From NCBI RefSeq assembly GCF_021134715.1, contig NC_060021.1:8836501-8900500 (forward strand): a stretch of DNA of 64,000 nucleotides. Reading direction: 5' to 3'. Origin of the DNA: Daphnia pulex (lineage: Eukaryota > Arthropoda > Branchiopoda > Diplostraca > Daphniidae). The translations under genes were made by a program, and so were the position numbers. The first letter of the stretch is position 1. The number at the start of each line of letters is the position of its first letter. A model generated the notes under the pieces. That model ran no database searches. It was not told the DNA's origin and saw nothing but the letters and a program-made list of their open reading frames with translations. Below are positions 35,701 through 48,737 of this stretch, in pieces.

Positions 35701-38700
35701 CGACTGCGTGGCCAACCCGTGCCAGAACGGCGGCTCGTGCGTCGACGGCATCGGCAACTACACCTGTTCCTGCCCGCCCGGCTTCACTGGTCGCAACTGC
35801 TCCGAGGACATTGACGAGTGCGCCGTCCTCAAGCCTTGCGTCTACGGCATCTGTCAAAACACCATCGGTAGGATCTCATCTAATATCTAATTTAATTCAA
35901 TTTAATTTTCATTTTCACTGGGAAAATAAAATCAGGATCGTACCAGTGCTATTGCCGGCCGGGCTTTTCGGGCGACAACTGCAACTTGGAGTTTGACGAG
36001 TGTCTGTCGCACCCGTGCCAGAACAACGGGACGTGCAATAATTTGATCAACGGCTACGAGTGCGTCTGCGCTCCTGGATTCACGGGCAAGGATTGCGACG
36101 TCAACATCAACGAGTGCGAGTCGAATCCGTGCCAAAACAACGGGACCTGCATCGACGGCATCGCCGCCTACAACTGCATCTGCCTGGCCGGATTCACTGG
36201 ACCGCGCTGCGAGGTCAACATCGACGAGTGCCAGTCTAGCCCTTGCCTCAACGACGGACTCTGCCTGGACGGCGTCAACTCCTACGCCTGCGACTGCAAC
36301 GACACGGGATTCCACGGACTCCATTGCGAGGTCAACGTCGACGACTGCCTCAGCGCCCCCTGCGTCCACGGTTCCCAGTGCGTCGACCTGGTCAAGGACT
36401 ACCAGTGCCAATGCCACCCGGGCTACGAAGGCAAGAACTGCGAGCAGGACGTCAACGAGTGCGAGCCCGTCTCCCAGCCGTGCCGAAACGACGCCGAGTG
36501 CCTGGAACGCTCCAACCGAACTCTCTACGAGCCTGGCCAGGTCTTCTACAGTGAAACGGAGCCGTTCAGCTACAACATTTCAGGCGGGTACCTCTGCCGA
36601 TGTCTGCCCGGCTTTGAAGGCGTCGACTGTCAGATCAACATCGACGAATGCGCCCTGGCCACGGCCGCTTCGCCCCGCGGCCAGTCACCCTGCAAGTTCG
36701 GCACCTGCCTGGACGGAATCAACAATTACACGTGCCAGTGTCTGCCCGGCTACGAGGGAGACGACTGCGAGCTGGAAATCGACGAGTGCGGCCGATACGA
36801 GCCGTGCCAGAACGGCGCCACCTGCTCGGACCGAGTGGCCGACTACCAGTGCCTCTGCCCGTCCAACTACGGCGGCAAGAACTGCTCGGTCGAGCTCCTG
36901 GGCTGCATCGACGTCTCGTGTCTCCACGGCGGCACCTGCGCTCCTTACCTCGAGGATGAAACGATCCACAAGTTCACGTGCCAGTGCCCGTTCGGCTTCC
37001 ACGGCCAGCTCTGCCAGCACGCCACCACCATGTCCTTCAACGGATCCTCTTTCATGCCCGTCCAGACCAACCGCGAGGAAGGATACGATCTGAGCTTCCG
37101 CTTCCGCACCACGTTGCCCAAAGGACTCCTGGCCGTCGGACAGGGGCAGACCTACTACCGGCTGGAACTGCTCAACGGCCAGCTCAACCTTCACTCGAGT
37201 CTCCTCAACAAATGGGAGGGCGTCTTCCTGGGCTCGAATCTCAACGACGCCGAGTGGCAATCGGTCCGCGTCCGCTTCAATTTCACCCACCTGCACTTGG
37301 CCGTTAATCAATTGGTACGTTTTGTTTTTTTTTGCTACTTTGCGCATTTGAAATTGACTATTTTGGTTTCTACAGGAGGCCTTGTACCCCATCAATCCGG
37401 TGGAATCCATCAACTCGACGGAAACGAGTTTTGGGATGACGGTCCTGGGCGGCGCCACTTCGTTTCTGCGCATTTTGGCCCAGGGATTGCCATTCTTTAT
37501 CGGCTGCATGGAGAATGTCGTCGTCAACGGCCAGTGGGTCATTCCCAGTCCCAGTCCGTCGGGCATCGAGCCCGGATCGACGGCCAACAGCCAGAACATG
37601 CTGCACTTGCCTGGAATGGGCGTCGAAATGGGCTGCCCGCGCACCGACCACTGCCGGCCCAACCCGTGCCAGAACGACGGGACCTGCAACGATTTGTGGA
37701 CCTTTTTCAACTGCTCGTGTCAGCGGCCCTTCCTGGGAGACACTTGCCAGTTCAGCTACACGGCGGCCACTTTCGGCCACGAGAACGCCACGTCCAGTTT
37801 GGTCTCGGTGTCCATCACTCCGCAAGAGCGGCTGGCCCTGTCCAACTCGATGGACATTTCCCTTTTCGTCAGGACTCGCGAGCCCACCGGTCTCATCTTT
37901 TACCTGGGCACTCCACCGGCCGATTCCGGCGGGCCCAGTTACGTGGCCGCAGAGTTGCAGGGCGGCCGTTTGTTGGTCGTCGTCGACTTGGGAGACGGCG
38001 AATTGATTTTCCCAGCCGCCAGCTCACCGCCCATCAACGACGGCAACAGTCACCTCGTCCAGGTAAAACATTTTAATAATTTGACATTTCAAATCAAATG
38101 GAAAATGAAATTGAATCGATTTGAATCCAAAAAAGGTTATCCGGGATCGACTTCAATTGCGAGTTAAAATCAACGGGACGGTGTACCTGAACGATTCGTT
38201 GACCTCCTTCCGGCCCCTTCAAGCCCAGGTTCTCTTCCTGGGCGGTCTGCCGCCCTCTGCCCGACTGAAGCGTCGCCAAACGACTTTGCCGACGTCGATC
38301 TCTTCTCAATTGGCGTCGGGACAGCAGCAGCCGATCGGCATCTCGGTCCAGCTCAACAACAACAACAACGTGCTGGAGGGTCGCAACTTTAAAGGCATCT
38401 TACAAGACATCCAGGTATTGTCTCCGTTTCAACAATTAATCAATTTCGATGATAATCAACTAACGCAAACTGAAAACAAGCTGGATGAGGATGGATACAG
38501 GAAGGTTTGCTTCAAGGTAAAACAAAACAAAACACATTGGACGGCCATTGTAGTTTCGGTATCGTCGGTATTTCGCCCCCGCTAGCCTTCCAGTTCCAGA
38601 AGCTTGTTTGTTTCATTTAGTTAAACTCTGTTTAGTTTGTTACGTAGCTTTTAGCTTTTCTAGCTTAAACTGGGTTGTGATTTTGATTTTAAAAATTATT

Positions 38701-41164
38701 TGTATGTTGAACGTTGATTAGATCAAGAGTGGCAACATAACGAGGATCGTGGAAATTTTCCCGCTGGAGGTGCCCAGTCGCAACGAATTACCCGACTCGC
38801 TGGGAACGGTGGAACGAACCGGCCAAGTCCTCCAGGGCGTTGTGTCCGACAACAATTGCCGTACGGATCCCTGTTTCAACGGTGGCAATTGCACCATCAC
38901 CTGGAACGATTTCCAGTCAGTATTTTTCATTTTTCATTTTTATTGGCTTATCAATGTCCTTTAATCGGGATCGTTTTCTTCATAAAGGTGCATCTGCCCG
39001 CCGGGATTCAAAGGGAAAACGTGCGCCGAGCTGGAGTTTTGCGCCATTCATCAGTGCCCAGTTGGTGGCCAGTGCCATAACCTGAACGACGGCTACGAGT
39101 GTCTGTCTAGCGCCACCTTTAACGGAGTCAACAGCACCGTCGAGTACACGAGTCTCGGGATCGATGGATCGTCGACGGGACTCCACCAGACGGTCGAGTT
39201 CTCGTTCCGATCCAAACAAGGCGGAACCGTTTTGACGATCCAGAACGAGGCCAGCGCTCACGTCAGGTTCATGCGGCTGGACATTGAGGGTCGCGGCGTC
39301 GTCATCCGCTGGATCGCCAAGAGCGGACTGGTCGTCAACGAAAGTCTCTACGAACTGCCGGAGGCTCTGGACGGATCGTGGCATTCGGTTTCGCTTAATT
39401 TGCCCGGCAATTTCTCGCTGGCCGAATTGGTGGCGCCCGAAGGCCAAATTATCTTGGGCGGAAGTGGCGTGGAGACGGTGACTGTCCATTCTTTGGTGGA
39501 GAGGCAAGTGCCGGATGAAACGACCATCTTGCCCGACGAGCAGAACGAAGAAAACGCCGAACAACCGACGCCAACGGGACCGGCCGTTATGTTAATTCTC
39601 CCCGATTCGGTGCCTTATCGCGGCTGTTTGAACGAATTCCGCGTCGGCGGATTGCTGCTGCCCTTCTTCTCCACTTCGGACCTGTTGAGCGACCCATCGG
39701 CTCGCAAATTCCGGCCCATTAGCACTTCCCAGCTGGACAATTTGGAGCTCGAGTGTCGATTGTGCTACGACCACGAGTGCCAGAACGGCGCCAAATGTTT
39801 GGATCCGCTGGCCAATTACACGTGCGACTGCCTGGCCGGCTACCAAGGTGACCTCTGCCAGGTCAACATCGACGAGTGCGTCGACCACCTCTGCGTCAAT
39901 GGCGACTGCCTGGACGGAGTGGCCAACTACACCTGCCAGTGTCGAGCTGGATGGACTGGATGGCTGTACGTCGATTTCTGTTTTTCTTTTACATCCGAAA
40001 TTAAATTTTCATTTTGTGCCTTTCAGGTGTGACGAGGACATCAACGAATGCGAGCCGGACCCGTGTCAGAACAACGGGACTTGCGACAATTTGATCGGCC
40101 GCTACTTTTGCAATTGCACCGAAGATTTCGTCGGCGTCGATTGCGAGAAGCCGCGGGTGGTCACTTGCGCCAACGAGCCGTGCCTCAACAGCGCCAACTG
40201 TACCGACCTGTTTGACCTGGTGACTCTGCTGGCCAACAACTACACTTGCCATTGCCCGTTCGGCTTTGACGGTGTAAACTGCGAGAATCCCATCAATTAT
40301 TGCTCGGTCCTCGACCCGTGCCGCAACGGCGCCTTCTGCACTGGCGTCTCATTTGAACCCGTAAGTTTATTCTTTCTATTTTAATTTCTGTTAATTGAAA
40401 ATTAAATGTAAATTTATGCGCAGGGCTACATTTGCGAGTGCGACGAAGGATTCACTGGCGACAATTGCGAAATCGACATCAACGAATGCGCCCAGCGTCC
40501 GTGTCTGAACGGAGGGCGTTGCATCGACGGCGTCAACAATTTCACCTGCGACTGCACGTCGACCGGATACGAAGGATACCTCTGCGAAGTGGACGTGGAT
40601 GAATGCCGTCGTGACGATCCCTGCGTCCGCGGACGCTGTCTCAACTCGCCGGGCAGTTACAGCTGCTTGTGCGAGAGCGAAGACGATTGCGGACGTCACT
40701 GCGACCGCAAGGATCCCTGCAGGATCGTCCCCTTGAATGCCAACGTAATTTCGAATTAATATTTTTCCCATGACCGTTAATTCAACAATTTTAACTTTTG
40801 ACTGGATGGACAGGAATCGGTTTGCTACAACGGAGCCAAATGCACGTCGTACTGTGACGACCTGGACAAGTTGACGAGTCTGCCCATCTACCGCTGCTCC
40901 TGTTCCGAGGGCTACGAAGGGTCTGACTGCTCCATGCAAAGCGTTTCCCAACTGGAACCCAATTTGAAGTTGGTGGCCATCATCGTGCCGATCGTGGCCG
41001 CTCTATTGCTGATCGCCCTCGTCGGTTTCGTCGTTTTCGTCATGATGGCCCGCAACAAACGGGCCACTCGAGGCACTTACAGTCCGTCCCGGCAGGAAAT
41101 GTTTAGTCCGCGGGTCGAAATGGGACAAGTCATGAAACCGCCGCCAGAAGAGCGGCTCATTTAA
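32747..41164 (+). CDS. crb: Crumbs, apical polarity transmembrane protein
   Basis: Determinant of the apical membrane in epithelia; its tail recruits Stardust/Pals1, Par-6 and FERM proteins. Fifteen exons (32747-32977, 33202-33577, 33649-34132, 34216-34369, 34447-35161, 35261-35485, 35553-35867, 35936-37314, 37376-38062, 38136-38516, 38722-38915, 38988-39965, 40027-40360, 40424-40744, 40814-41164) total 7125 bases, 2374 residues. Order seen: signal peptide ([15 protein letters not shown]), an N-terminal laminin-G-like region, about 24 EGF repeats (many calcium-binding, of the [15 protein letters not shown] type), then three laminin-G domains separated by one and two EGF repeats, eight further EGF repeats, one membrane helix ([20 protein letters not shown]) and a 37-residue tail. 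The tail holds the FERM-binding GTY and ends in the PDZ ligand ERLI. The gene is complete. Confidence 0.95.
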
Positions 41165-42736
41165 AAACATTTACCGAAAAAAAAAAAACAACAAAATTGA
41201 TCGGCAGATTGACCTTATTTTTATTTTTACTAAACAACTCGATTGAAAAATGAAGGAAAGGAAAAGAAAATGTGTCAGTGTGTGCCTTTTGCCGAAGCGG
41301 ATCATGCAATCGATGTGATGGGTATATACTTATACTAAAACAAAAAAAAACAACAATTTTTACAAGAAAATAGTAACAAAAAAAGACAAAAAAAAAAAAT
41401 ATTCCCCCGACTATAATATCGAGACCTTGGTGCCTTTTTTTTTTGTTTTTCTTTTGAATCGATTGTAATAACGCGTTGTACATTTTATCTCTTTGAATCA
41501 ATTTTGAAAAGATGACGAGTTTCGATCTCTTATTTTTTTTCAAAAAAACAATTCAATAAGGTGATCGCTCTCTCTCTCTGATTTGCATTTTCTTTTAAAG
41601 AAAACAATTTCACATCCCCTATCGACTTAATCCCGTCCACAAGATGATTCTAATCACCTTTCCCCCAACCCAACAATTTGTCGAGGCAATAACAATTTTT
41701 GGGTGTTACAACTTGAACGGTTGTCGCTCGTTAAATGTTTCGCTCTCTCCGCCTTTTTCTCCCGATTGGAAAACATTTTTATGTACAGAGCAGATCCTGT
41801 TTCTCGATGATCCCAATGTTATACATAGATATACTACTTTCCCTCCCCTCTCTTCTTATTGAAAATTTGCATTCCAAATTATTTTGTGTGTGTGTCTTTT
41901 TTATGTGTGTGTGTGTGCGTCTATTTGGGCGTCAGAGCGTGAACGTCTCCACACTCTCAACGTCCATAAAAGAAGCAAACCCTTATTAGCCCGACTCCGT
42001 CCGCGTCCCGCCCCGATTTTATAATTGTCTTTTTCTTTTGAATTTGGAAACAATGGAAAGAAAATGGCCTTTTTTTATTAGCATTAAAAAAACCCAATTT
42101 TTATCAGTTAATTCTTTTCATTTATTTTGGGTATTTTTTTTTTTTAGTTTTTAATTTGAAAATGTGGCAGACTGATTTAATTTGGGTCTACCGTGTTTCA
42201 TTGATTTGTTTCTTGTCTCTTTATTGAATTGTATGTACCAGCCTACTAAGCCCCCTCATGTAAAAGTTACTCCCCCTCTCTCCTCAATTGTTTTTACAGC
42301 ATAACCCGAATCCGCCCCCGAGTTTTAATTTTGTGCTCTGATCGTATATACACTTTTTTCTTTGTACATTCTCTTTTTTTTAGATCTCCATCCGCATCCG
42401 CCGTAGACTATTGCAGAAGTTCAAATGTCATTAACTGATCTCATTTCTGACACTTGTTGTCAGAAATGAGTAAAAGAAAGAAAACTTGTAGCAATTTCAA
42501 TATCAGGTATGTCAGATGTGCTCCAGATATGCAAAGAAAAGACAAATTATCATTTTAATAAAAACAATTTCCGAATCTCCCGCCAATTACCGAAATTCGT
42601 GATTCGCAATTCTGGTCAGAAGCGGCTTCATTTAGCTTAGCCCTTATCTTTCGTCCCATTTTCCCCCTTAATCCAAACTCGAAACATCAATTTTTTCCTC
42701 ATCACCTGTTTATTGGTGTTGTTTATCGAAAGGGAA
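41165..42736. other. crumbs 3' region and spacer with a perfect 13-bp hairpin
   Basis: Presumed crumbs 3' UTR (A-, T- and GT-rich, many short repeats), then a spacer before the stonustoxin-like gene. Bases 42440-42452 pair exactly with 42458-42470 around a 5-base loop (CTTGT). No other gene seen. Confidence 0.5.
42440..42470. repeat. Perfect 13-bp inverted repeat (hairpin)
   Basis: Left arm 42440-42452 (CTCATTTCTGACA), loop CTTGT, right arm 42458-42470, its exact reverse complement. It could be an RNA hairpin in a 3' UTR or a protein-binding palindrome; about 270 bp upstream of the next gene's ATG. Confidence 0.8.
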
Positions 42737-45668
42737 ATGTCGACTGATATTAGTAGAAGGATTTTACAAGTGCATGCTTTTGGTCGCAATAATTTAAAGT
42801 TGGGAACTCTTTATGACGCCCGCACTGATGAAGTCGTGCCAACAGGTATTATGAAATGTTGAAATGAGCTAGGATATCGTCACCAGACTGTGGTTGACTA
42901 GCCCTTAATTTTATTCTTAACTTGTACACAACATCTTTCAGAGTTCTCCCTGTGGAAGCAAAATGATTTGAAGACAACTGATGTCACCCACAACACTCAG
43001 ACTCATTGTACAGTTATTGCTTCGGACAAACTGAGCGAGAAACTGAAAAGGCTTGAGGTGGAAGGTTCACTTCAAATCAGCATTCTTTCAGGCTTGACCG
43101 ACCTCAAAGGACCAGCCCATTTCCTTAAAAAAAAACAAAAAACTCTGCCTGAATCGATCGTTCACGTTCGATGCCACCACTACACTGTAGTCAAATCGCT
43201 CACCACAGAGCAATTGTCCAAAGGCAAAGCTCGTTATGTGGATATCAGCACAAGGACAGGGTACAGCGATTCAGCCACCCACGTCATCACGAAAATTCAG
43301 TATGGATCCGAGTCCACCTTCACCTTCCGGAAACTCATCTACCCAGCACAAGTTAAACAAATAGTCGATGACCATTTGGCTGAATGTGCCAGTAATGTAG
43401 TCAATGCACTGCTAGGGAAAGCGCTTTTGGAAGATCCAAACATCAACAGTTCGGAGATTATCGAGTGCCATTTCGAAGGCGATTTCATGCTTCCAGAGAA
43501 TTTTGCTACCCCAACTACCTACAGAGAAACTCTTGTGTTTGCTAGCCAATTTCGTGAAATCTTATCCCTATCGATGGCCAAATCCGTTGAAAACGAACCA
43601 CTTGGTATCCCTTGTCTCGTTTCCCTCTTCCCGTTGGTGAACCTGTCAGGAGTCGAAAGTGTGCCGAGACTGCGACAAGAAATCAGCAACACCGTGGCGT
43701 CCAGATGCGTTCGACTGATGGAAGACTATGATGATATGGAAGATGAAATCGAAACCTTGCTCCAAAATCCACTCGCGGCAGAACTGAGTCCTCTATTCGA
43801 GAAACTGCGAGTCTTCCAACAACTTTTCGATGCGTTTCGCGCCGACTTGAAGGCGAAATTGAGAGATATGCTCATCGATATCCGCAGCGGCTTTGATGAC
43901 GTCGCCTCTTTGGGTCAGCTGTTGAATCGTTTCTATAACCAGCAATTCCCATTCAATCCCCGTCGCCTTGGCTTGTGGCTCAAAGAAAAACACGAAGAAC
44001 TCTGCATGGTCAAAAGGTTTCGAGATCAACTTAGCGCCGAAAAACTGCATCGAGAGCGAATTCTTATCTTTCCCAGCGAAGCGTTGCTGCGTGAGCAAAT
44101 GGCCACTTGCACTGTGCGAGAGACATTCCACTTTGTCTTCACTTCTTTGGCACGACCAGACACTCTTCTTGCACACCTGGAAAATCCAACTTTTGATGCG
44201 GATGAAATCGATGATGAAAGCGACTCGTCACGATGGTACAGAGACCACCAGGTAGTTGAGCAAATGGAGCACGAAGCCTTGAATTTCACGGCTTTCATCA
44301 AATCCAAAATGGAGGACAAAAGCGTGGCTTTCGCATTGACAGCCTCTGATGTGAACGACGAGACGTGCACCACTGGGTCGTCCATTTTCGCTTACCGGAG
44401 AGGAATCTTGATCCAGAAAAATGCCGTTCGAATTCTCAGCTCCAGGATGAAGATGCAGGTGTTCGCCAACAGGATTGCCAAAGTGTTGAAGGCGGCTGTC
44501 ACGGAAGCCTTCATCCAGGAGATGATTGAAAAAACGTGCAATGAAATCAAGCACAAAAGATGGTTGCACGACGCCAAATTCATGCACAACTACATGGATT
44601 GTCACCTAGCCGAATGGCTGAAGTCTGCAGAAGGCGACCAGGAGATCATCCCGAAAATTGTGCATCTGATTGGTTGTCCGAAAGAGTTTTACAACAAAGT
44701 GCTCGAGAAACTAATCGCTCAGACAGTGACAAACGTTGATGAGGCGTGGAATGCTTTCGTCAACACTTTGAAACGGGCGATTCAAAAAGCGGCCTTAGCT
44801 ACTGATCCTTCAGCAGACGTCCGCGTCACAAGAGCTCAGAGATTTGTGTACCAGTTGCGAATCAAGTTTTCCCAATGTGGTCTCTCCAACTCAGCTATAC
44901 TAGATTCAGCATTCCAAATCGATTGCAGTGGGGAATACGACGACTTGAATAGCAAAGGAGATGTGTCATTCAAAGAAATCTGGTCTTGTGAATTGATCAA
45001 AGTCTTGGACAAACAACGTCGTCCAATCAACTTGGATCTCGAGAGTTCGTTAGAAAACAACGAACGGGAATGCTGCACCACTCGTGTTGTCGATTACACA
45101 AAGTTCAGCCGAAAAGTCATTGAATACATGAAATCCTCGCCATTTTCGAAATTCGGCGAGTCGGCTCGTCCACGTTGTGATGCATGCTGTCCCATTTGCA
45201 AGGCGCTGTGCAGTGTGCATCGAGGCGACCAATCATGACACCAGGATCATTCCGCACAACGCCATTCATCAACCAGCCGGAATCGTCGGAGTCGCGTACC
45301 GTGAGGATCCCGACGGGTGCAGCAATTATCCCGACCAGCTACCTGATTCGTTGATACCCATGACTTGCAGTCAGCGCTACGCACTCAATCGATCATTTTA
45401 CTTGAACAGCGACGAGTTATACTACTTCAGAGACTTTGCTAGGGTTTTTCCTGGATGGAAGGAACCTTTGATCAAAAAAGATTTGCCTCTCCGAGAATAT
45501 ATTTTCGCCGCGTACAACAAAGAAATAGCCCAAGTATACCACAAGTTGCCGTGTTGCGAAATTCCTCGGAATTATTTTCGAGATTTTTGGGACGTCGAAG
45601 AGCAACTACATATGGACACGCAGATGGTGTCAACAGAAACGGTTGATCTATTTGAAATGTTTTGTTAA
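42737..45668 (+). CDS. Stonustoxin/VLIG-like intracellular protein, frame broken near the 3' end
   Basis: Exon 1 is 42737-42845 and a large exon starts at 42942 with matching phase. The N-terminal 200 residues match the MACPF-like start of the stonustoxin family (ALGRPFQLG-type opening, here HAFGRNNLKLGTLYDARTD; FSLWKQNDL; IASDKLSEKLKRLEVEGSL; TRTGYSDSATHVITKIQYG). Central helical and thioredoxin-like regions follow. There is no PRY-SPRY domain and no signal peptide. The end resembles the C terminus of very large interferon-inducible GTPases: CPICKALC, then HQPAGIVGV, a conserved cysteine and FPGWKEP. The frame that carries CPICKALC stops at 45238, and the rest lies open in another frame up to 45668. 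The break is therefore within about 45215-45238 and is one base: a real lesion or a sequence error. Such non-venom relatives occur widely in animals; toxicity should not be assumed. Confidence 0.6.
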
Positions 45669-45990
45669 TTTTCCAGGTGAAGAAATGTGGTCGCACTGAA
45701 AAGTTCAAATTTAAAACCAGAAACAAGTAAGGACTATGAAAACAAACCTAATATTTTATTATCATTACATGTATCGAAATCCATTCAGAATTTTTTATTT
45801 GGAGTTGTGTTAAATGAAATGGAATCGTTACTTTTATTTTGACGTCTTTTAAAGTATTTGGGGTGATGTACCACTGTGATATTTGAAATATATCAGCATT
45901 AACTATTGTATATTATCTCTAATTCTAAATATTGATTTTCTAGATCTTTCATGTACGTCCAGATTGTTTACGGCTGCAACCCGTGAGCTC
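45669..45990. other. Spacer between two convergent genes
   Basis: About 320 bp, AT-rich, holding both 3' UTRs of the stonustoxin-like gene and the second NRF-6 gene. No further signal seen. Confidence 0.5.
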
Positions 45991-48737
45991 TTATGTTTTT
46001 TTCTTTCCTTCTAAAAAAAATTTTCCTCTTTTTAATTGTAAATAATTAAAGAGGCAATTCTGCTTACTTTGTAGAGACTTGGAATCGCCTGCGAAAAGAA
46101 GTTTATCCAAATTGACGAACGGCATTTCCACGGCGACAGAAACGACAAACGCCAAAAGGAACGAGATCACCAAAATGCCGGCAAAATTCATAGCTCCAGA
46201 AATTTCAGTAAAGTAGTAAGGCTTGCGCAGGTGAGATATGTAAGCAAACGTGTAAATGAGGTGAGTCAAGTAAACCGAATAGCTCAACCGGCTTAACGGA
46301 ATGAACAATTTCCACGACAGGAATCGGTGGACGAAACCTGTTCAGACACAGTTAGAGCGTGGTTGGTAAAATATTTTAGCAGCACCACAAAGAATAAATC
46401 CAACCTCCATATCCGTGAGTGCAGGCAAAAATGATCCAACCGATGGTAATCGCCCAAGCCGAGTGATGCAAAACTCCGTAGGAAACCCGAATAAAAGGGT
46501 CGATGACTGGAACTGTGGCCTCATCCAGATAAGGAAACATTCCGTAAGTTACAATTAATCCCAATAGTGTAGCTATTATCCAACCTGCAGCTACCAAAAA
46601 CTGTCAATGGAGGGTATCGTTACACAGCCGTTGTAATTCTTAAAATAATTTCGAGTTAAATACTTTATTGATGTGGATTGTTTTATCCTTCGTCTTGTAG
46701 AGTACCAACCCTAATAGAATTCCTATCAGATATGGAGGCATCCGTGCAAATGTTTCCGAGTAATGTTTATCCGCGTAGACATCAATTTTTTTAACGTCAG
46801 ATCTAATCAATTAAACAAATTGTTAAATGCTTATTTCATTCATAAAATATTTGCAGCAAATTTACGGTCTCAACCAAAAGATTGTTGCCGGTAGATCGTG
46901 AACAACAAAAACAATCGCGGAGATTCCCAACATAACTAAAAGGCTGAACGCTGCCCAAATGATTCCGGCCCTCTTCCAGCGCCAAATTGGATAAATGAAG
47001 AGCGGACTGATCAAGAACATTTGCATGTCGCAGGCAAGATACCAAGTCTCTTGGGAAGGCATTTCAGGATTTGTCCACCAGTTTCTTACTGGTTTCACAT
47101 AGTTGTTGATGTACATCAAGTTGGCCCACCAGGATTTTCTTAAAGCTTTGCTCTTCTGTACCACAAAATTCCAGTCAGGACCAGTTCCCACGTACGGATA
47201 TAGTGTCGAAATGAACGCCACTAAAGCTGCATACACCGGGGTAAGTCTTAATTCATCATTTTTCAATTAGTATGATAGCACAATATGTGAATTAGCGTGG
47301 CACTCGTTCGATACCTGATGTAGCGGTGGAGATAAAATCGCTTCAGATTGAAAACTCCGTTATTCTGATCTAATTGCCGTAATTGTGTAAATGCAACTAG
47401 GAGGCCACTCAGTAAAAAGAAAGTATCAACTGCAAACAATCCATTTGTTATGAACTGATAACTCAGCTGTAATGTTTTCTGTGTAACAAATTTCCAGTCA
47501 GTTAAACAGGATATTTAGAAATGCTTTTTTTCCGTCGCTGACATAACTTTTAAACGGTTAACTGAAATTACCTCAACAGGCATTTGTCGGTTGTATATTA
47601 ATCTTGGTAACGTAAACGCACCGCCAACATGGATTAGAACAATCCAGCAAGTTGACAAAACTCGTATCCCGTTTACACACGACAAGTTATCTTTTGCACC
47701 TTCAGTCGAAAATAAAGTTTTGCAGTTCTTCCTAGCGGAAAAACAGTAAAGCAACTGAATAGCGAACGATTGTCGAGAATCGTTTCCTTTCCAGTTATCA
47801 TGAATTGTCGCCGTTGCGACTGTAATGCCCAAAAGACAGAATGCGAACCTGAAATATTAAATTATGCACGAAATCGGTGGAACATGTAATTAGCCCTCAT
47901 TCGTTTCAAAATGAAAGAAGTTTTCTATTGAACTTACGTAACGGTGAAAGTTAGGTTGTCAAACGTCATCCTTCTGACAACAGTTTTCTCTTGAGTGTAA
48001 CAGTAATTCTCGTTGGCGATGGCGACTATAGAATAATTTGTTCCTTTGATTGTGCGATGCCCGACATGTTGGGAAACTGCAGATGTTAAATCGCCTGTAT
48101 TGCAGGTCGAAGGTAGGCAGAAACCAACACTGGGCCTTTGAAAAAAGTAGAAATTTTCGATTGGTTTGACTCGTCCATTGTGCTCATCTTCCCTTGGCGT
48201 GTTAGATATGTAGCTTTGATTGCCGTTTATTTGATCAATTAATTTCAGTCCAAAGAAGACGGTGCAATACTGTCCTTGGAAAGGAATTCCATCGGATTGA
48301 ACCGATAGACATTCATCAAACAATCCTGGTTCGTGGTGAAGGATGTGGCTTCCTTCCATGTAAATCAAATCTTCCACCAGTCTCCCGGAGGACTCGTACA
48401 CTGTAACAATTTGATTTATCAATAGGAAAATGTGACTTTAAGAAAATATTGGCATTACGGTGGTAAGCTATCACAACTTACTTTTGACTGCCCATGGAAG
48501 TCGACTACGTAGCGCCGTTAGGTATTCTTCTGTATGTTGCAGACATGTTTTACTTGCATTTGAAGCAGCAGATGCGGTTGGAACACTCGAGTAAATAAAC
48601 CGCTCGTCGGATTCCGATTTAAAATTTGTCGTGAAACTGAGGCCATCGATTACCGACGATAGAAATAAACTAATTAAAAGTAAGCAATGGCTTACTTGGC
48701 CTTCCAGTAACGACGGAAACAGTCGACTAGTCGACAT
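45991..48737 (-). CDS. NRF-6-like transmembrane acyltransferase, copy 2
   Basis: Same two-domain architecture and the same nine-exon plan as the plus-strand copy. Exons: 48737-48482, 48400-47938, 47848-47572, 47478-47315, 47246-46866, 46802-46664, 46600-46405, 46337-46068, 46010-45991; 721 residues, frame open throughout. The ATG at 48737 was chosen because it aligns with the start of copy 1 and precedes the hydrophobic signal segment; the open frame upstream has only a GTG. NRF-domain marks are YESSGRLVEDLIYMEGS and LFDECLSVQSDG; the membrane domain includes RLTPVYAALVAF. The last exon is only 20 bases and adds a basic tail, so it would be missed by most gene finders. Confidence 0.88.

Noticed and set aside
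36685-37710. 341-codon antisense open frame
   Set aside because: Antisense shadow of crumbs exons 8 and 9 spanning an intron.
35986-38076. 696-codon open frame as a gene of its own
   Set aside because: Its first part is crumbs exon 8; it then reads through the donor after 37314 into the wrong frame of exon 9.
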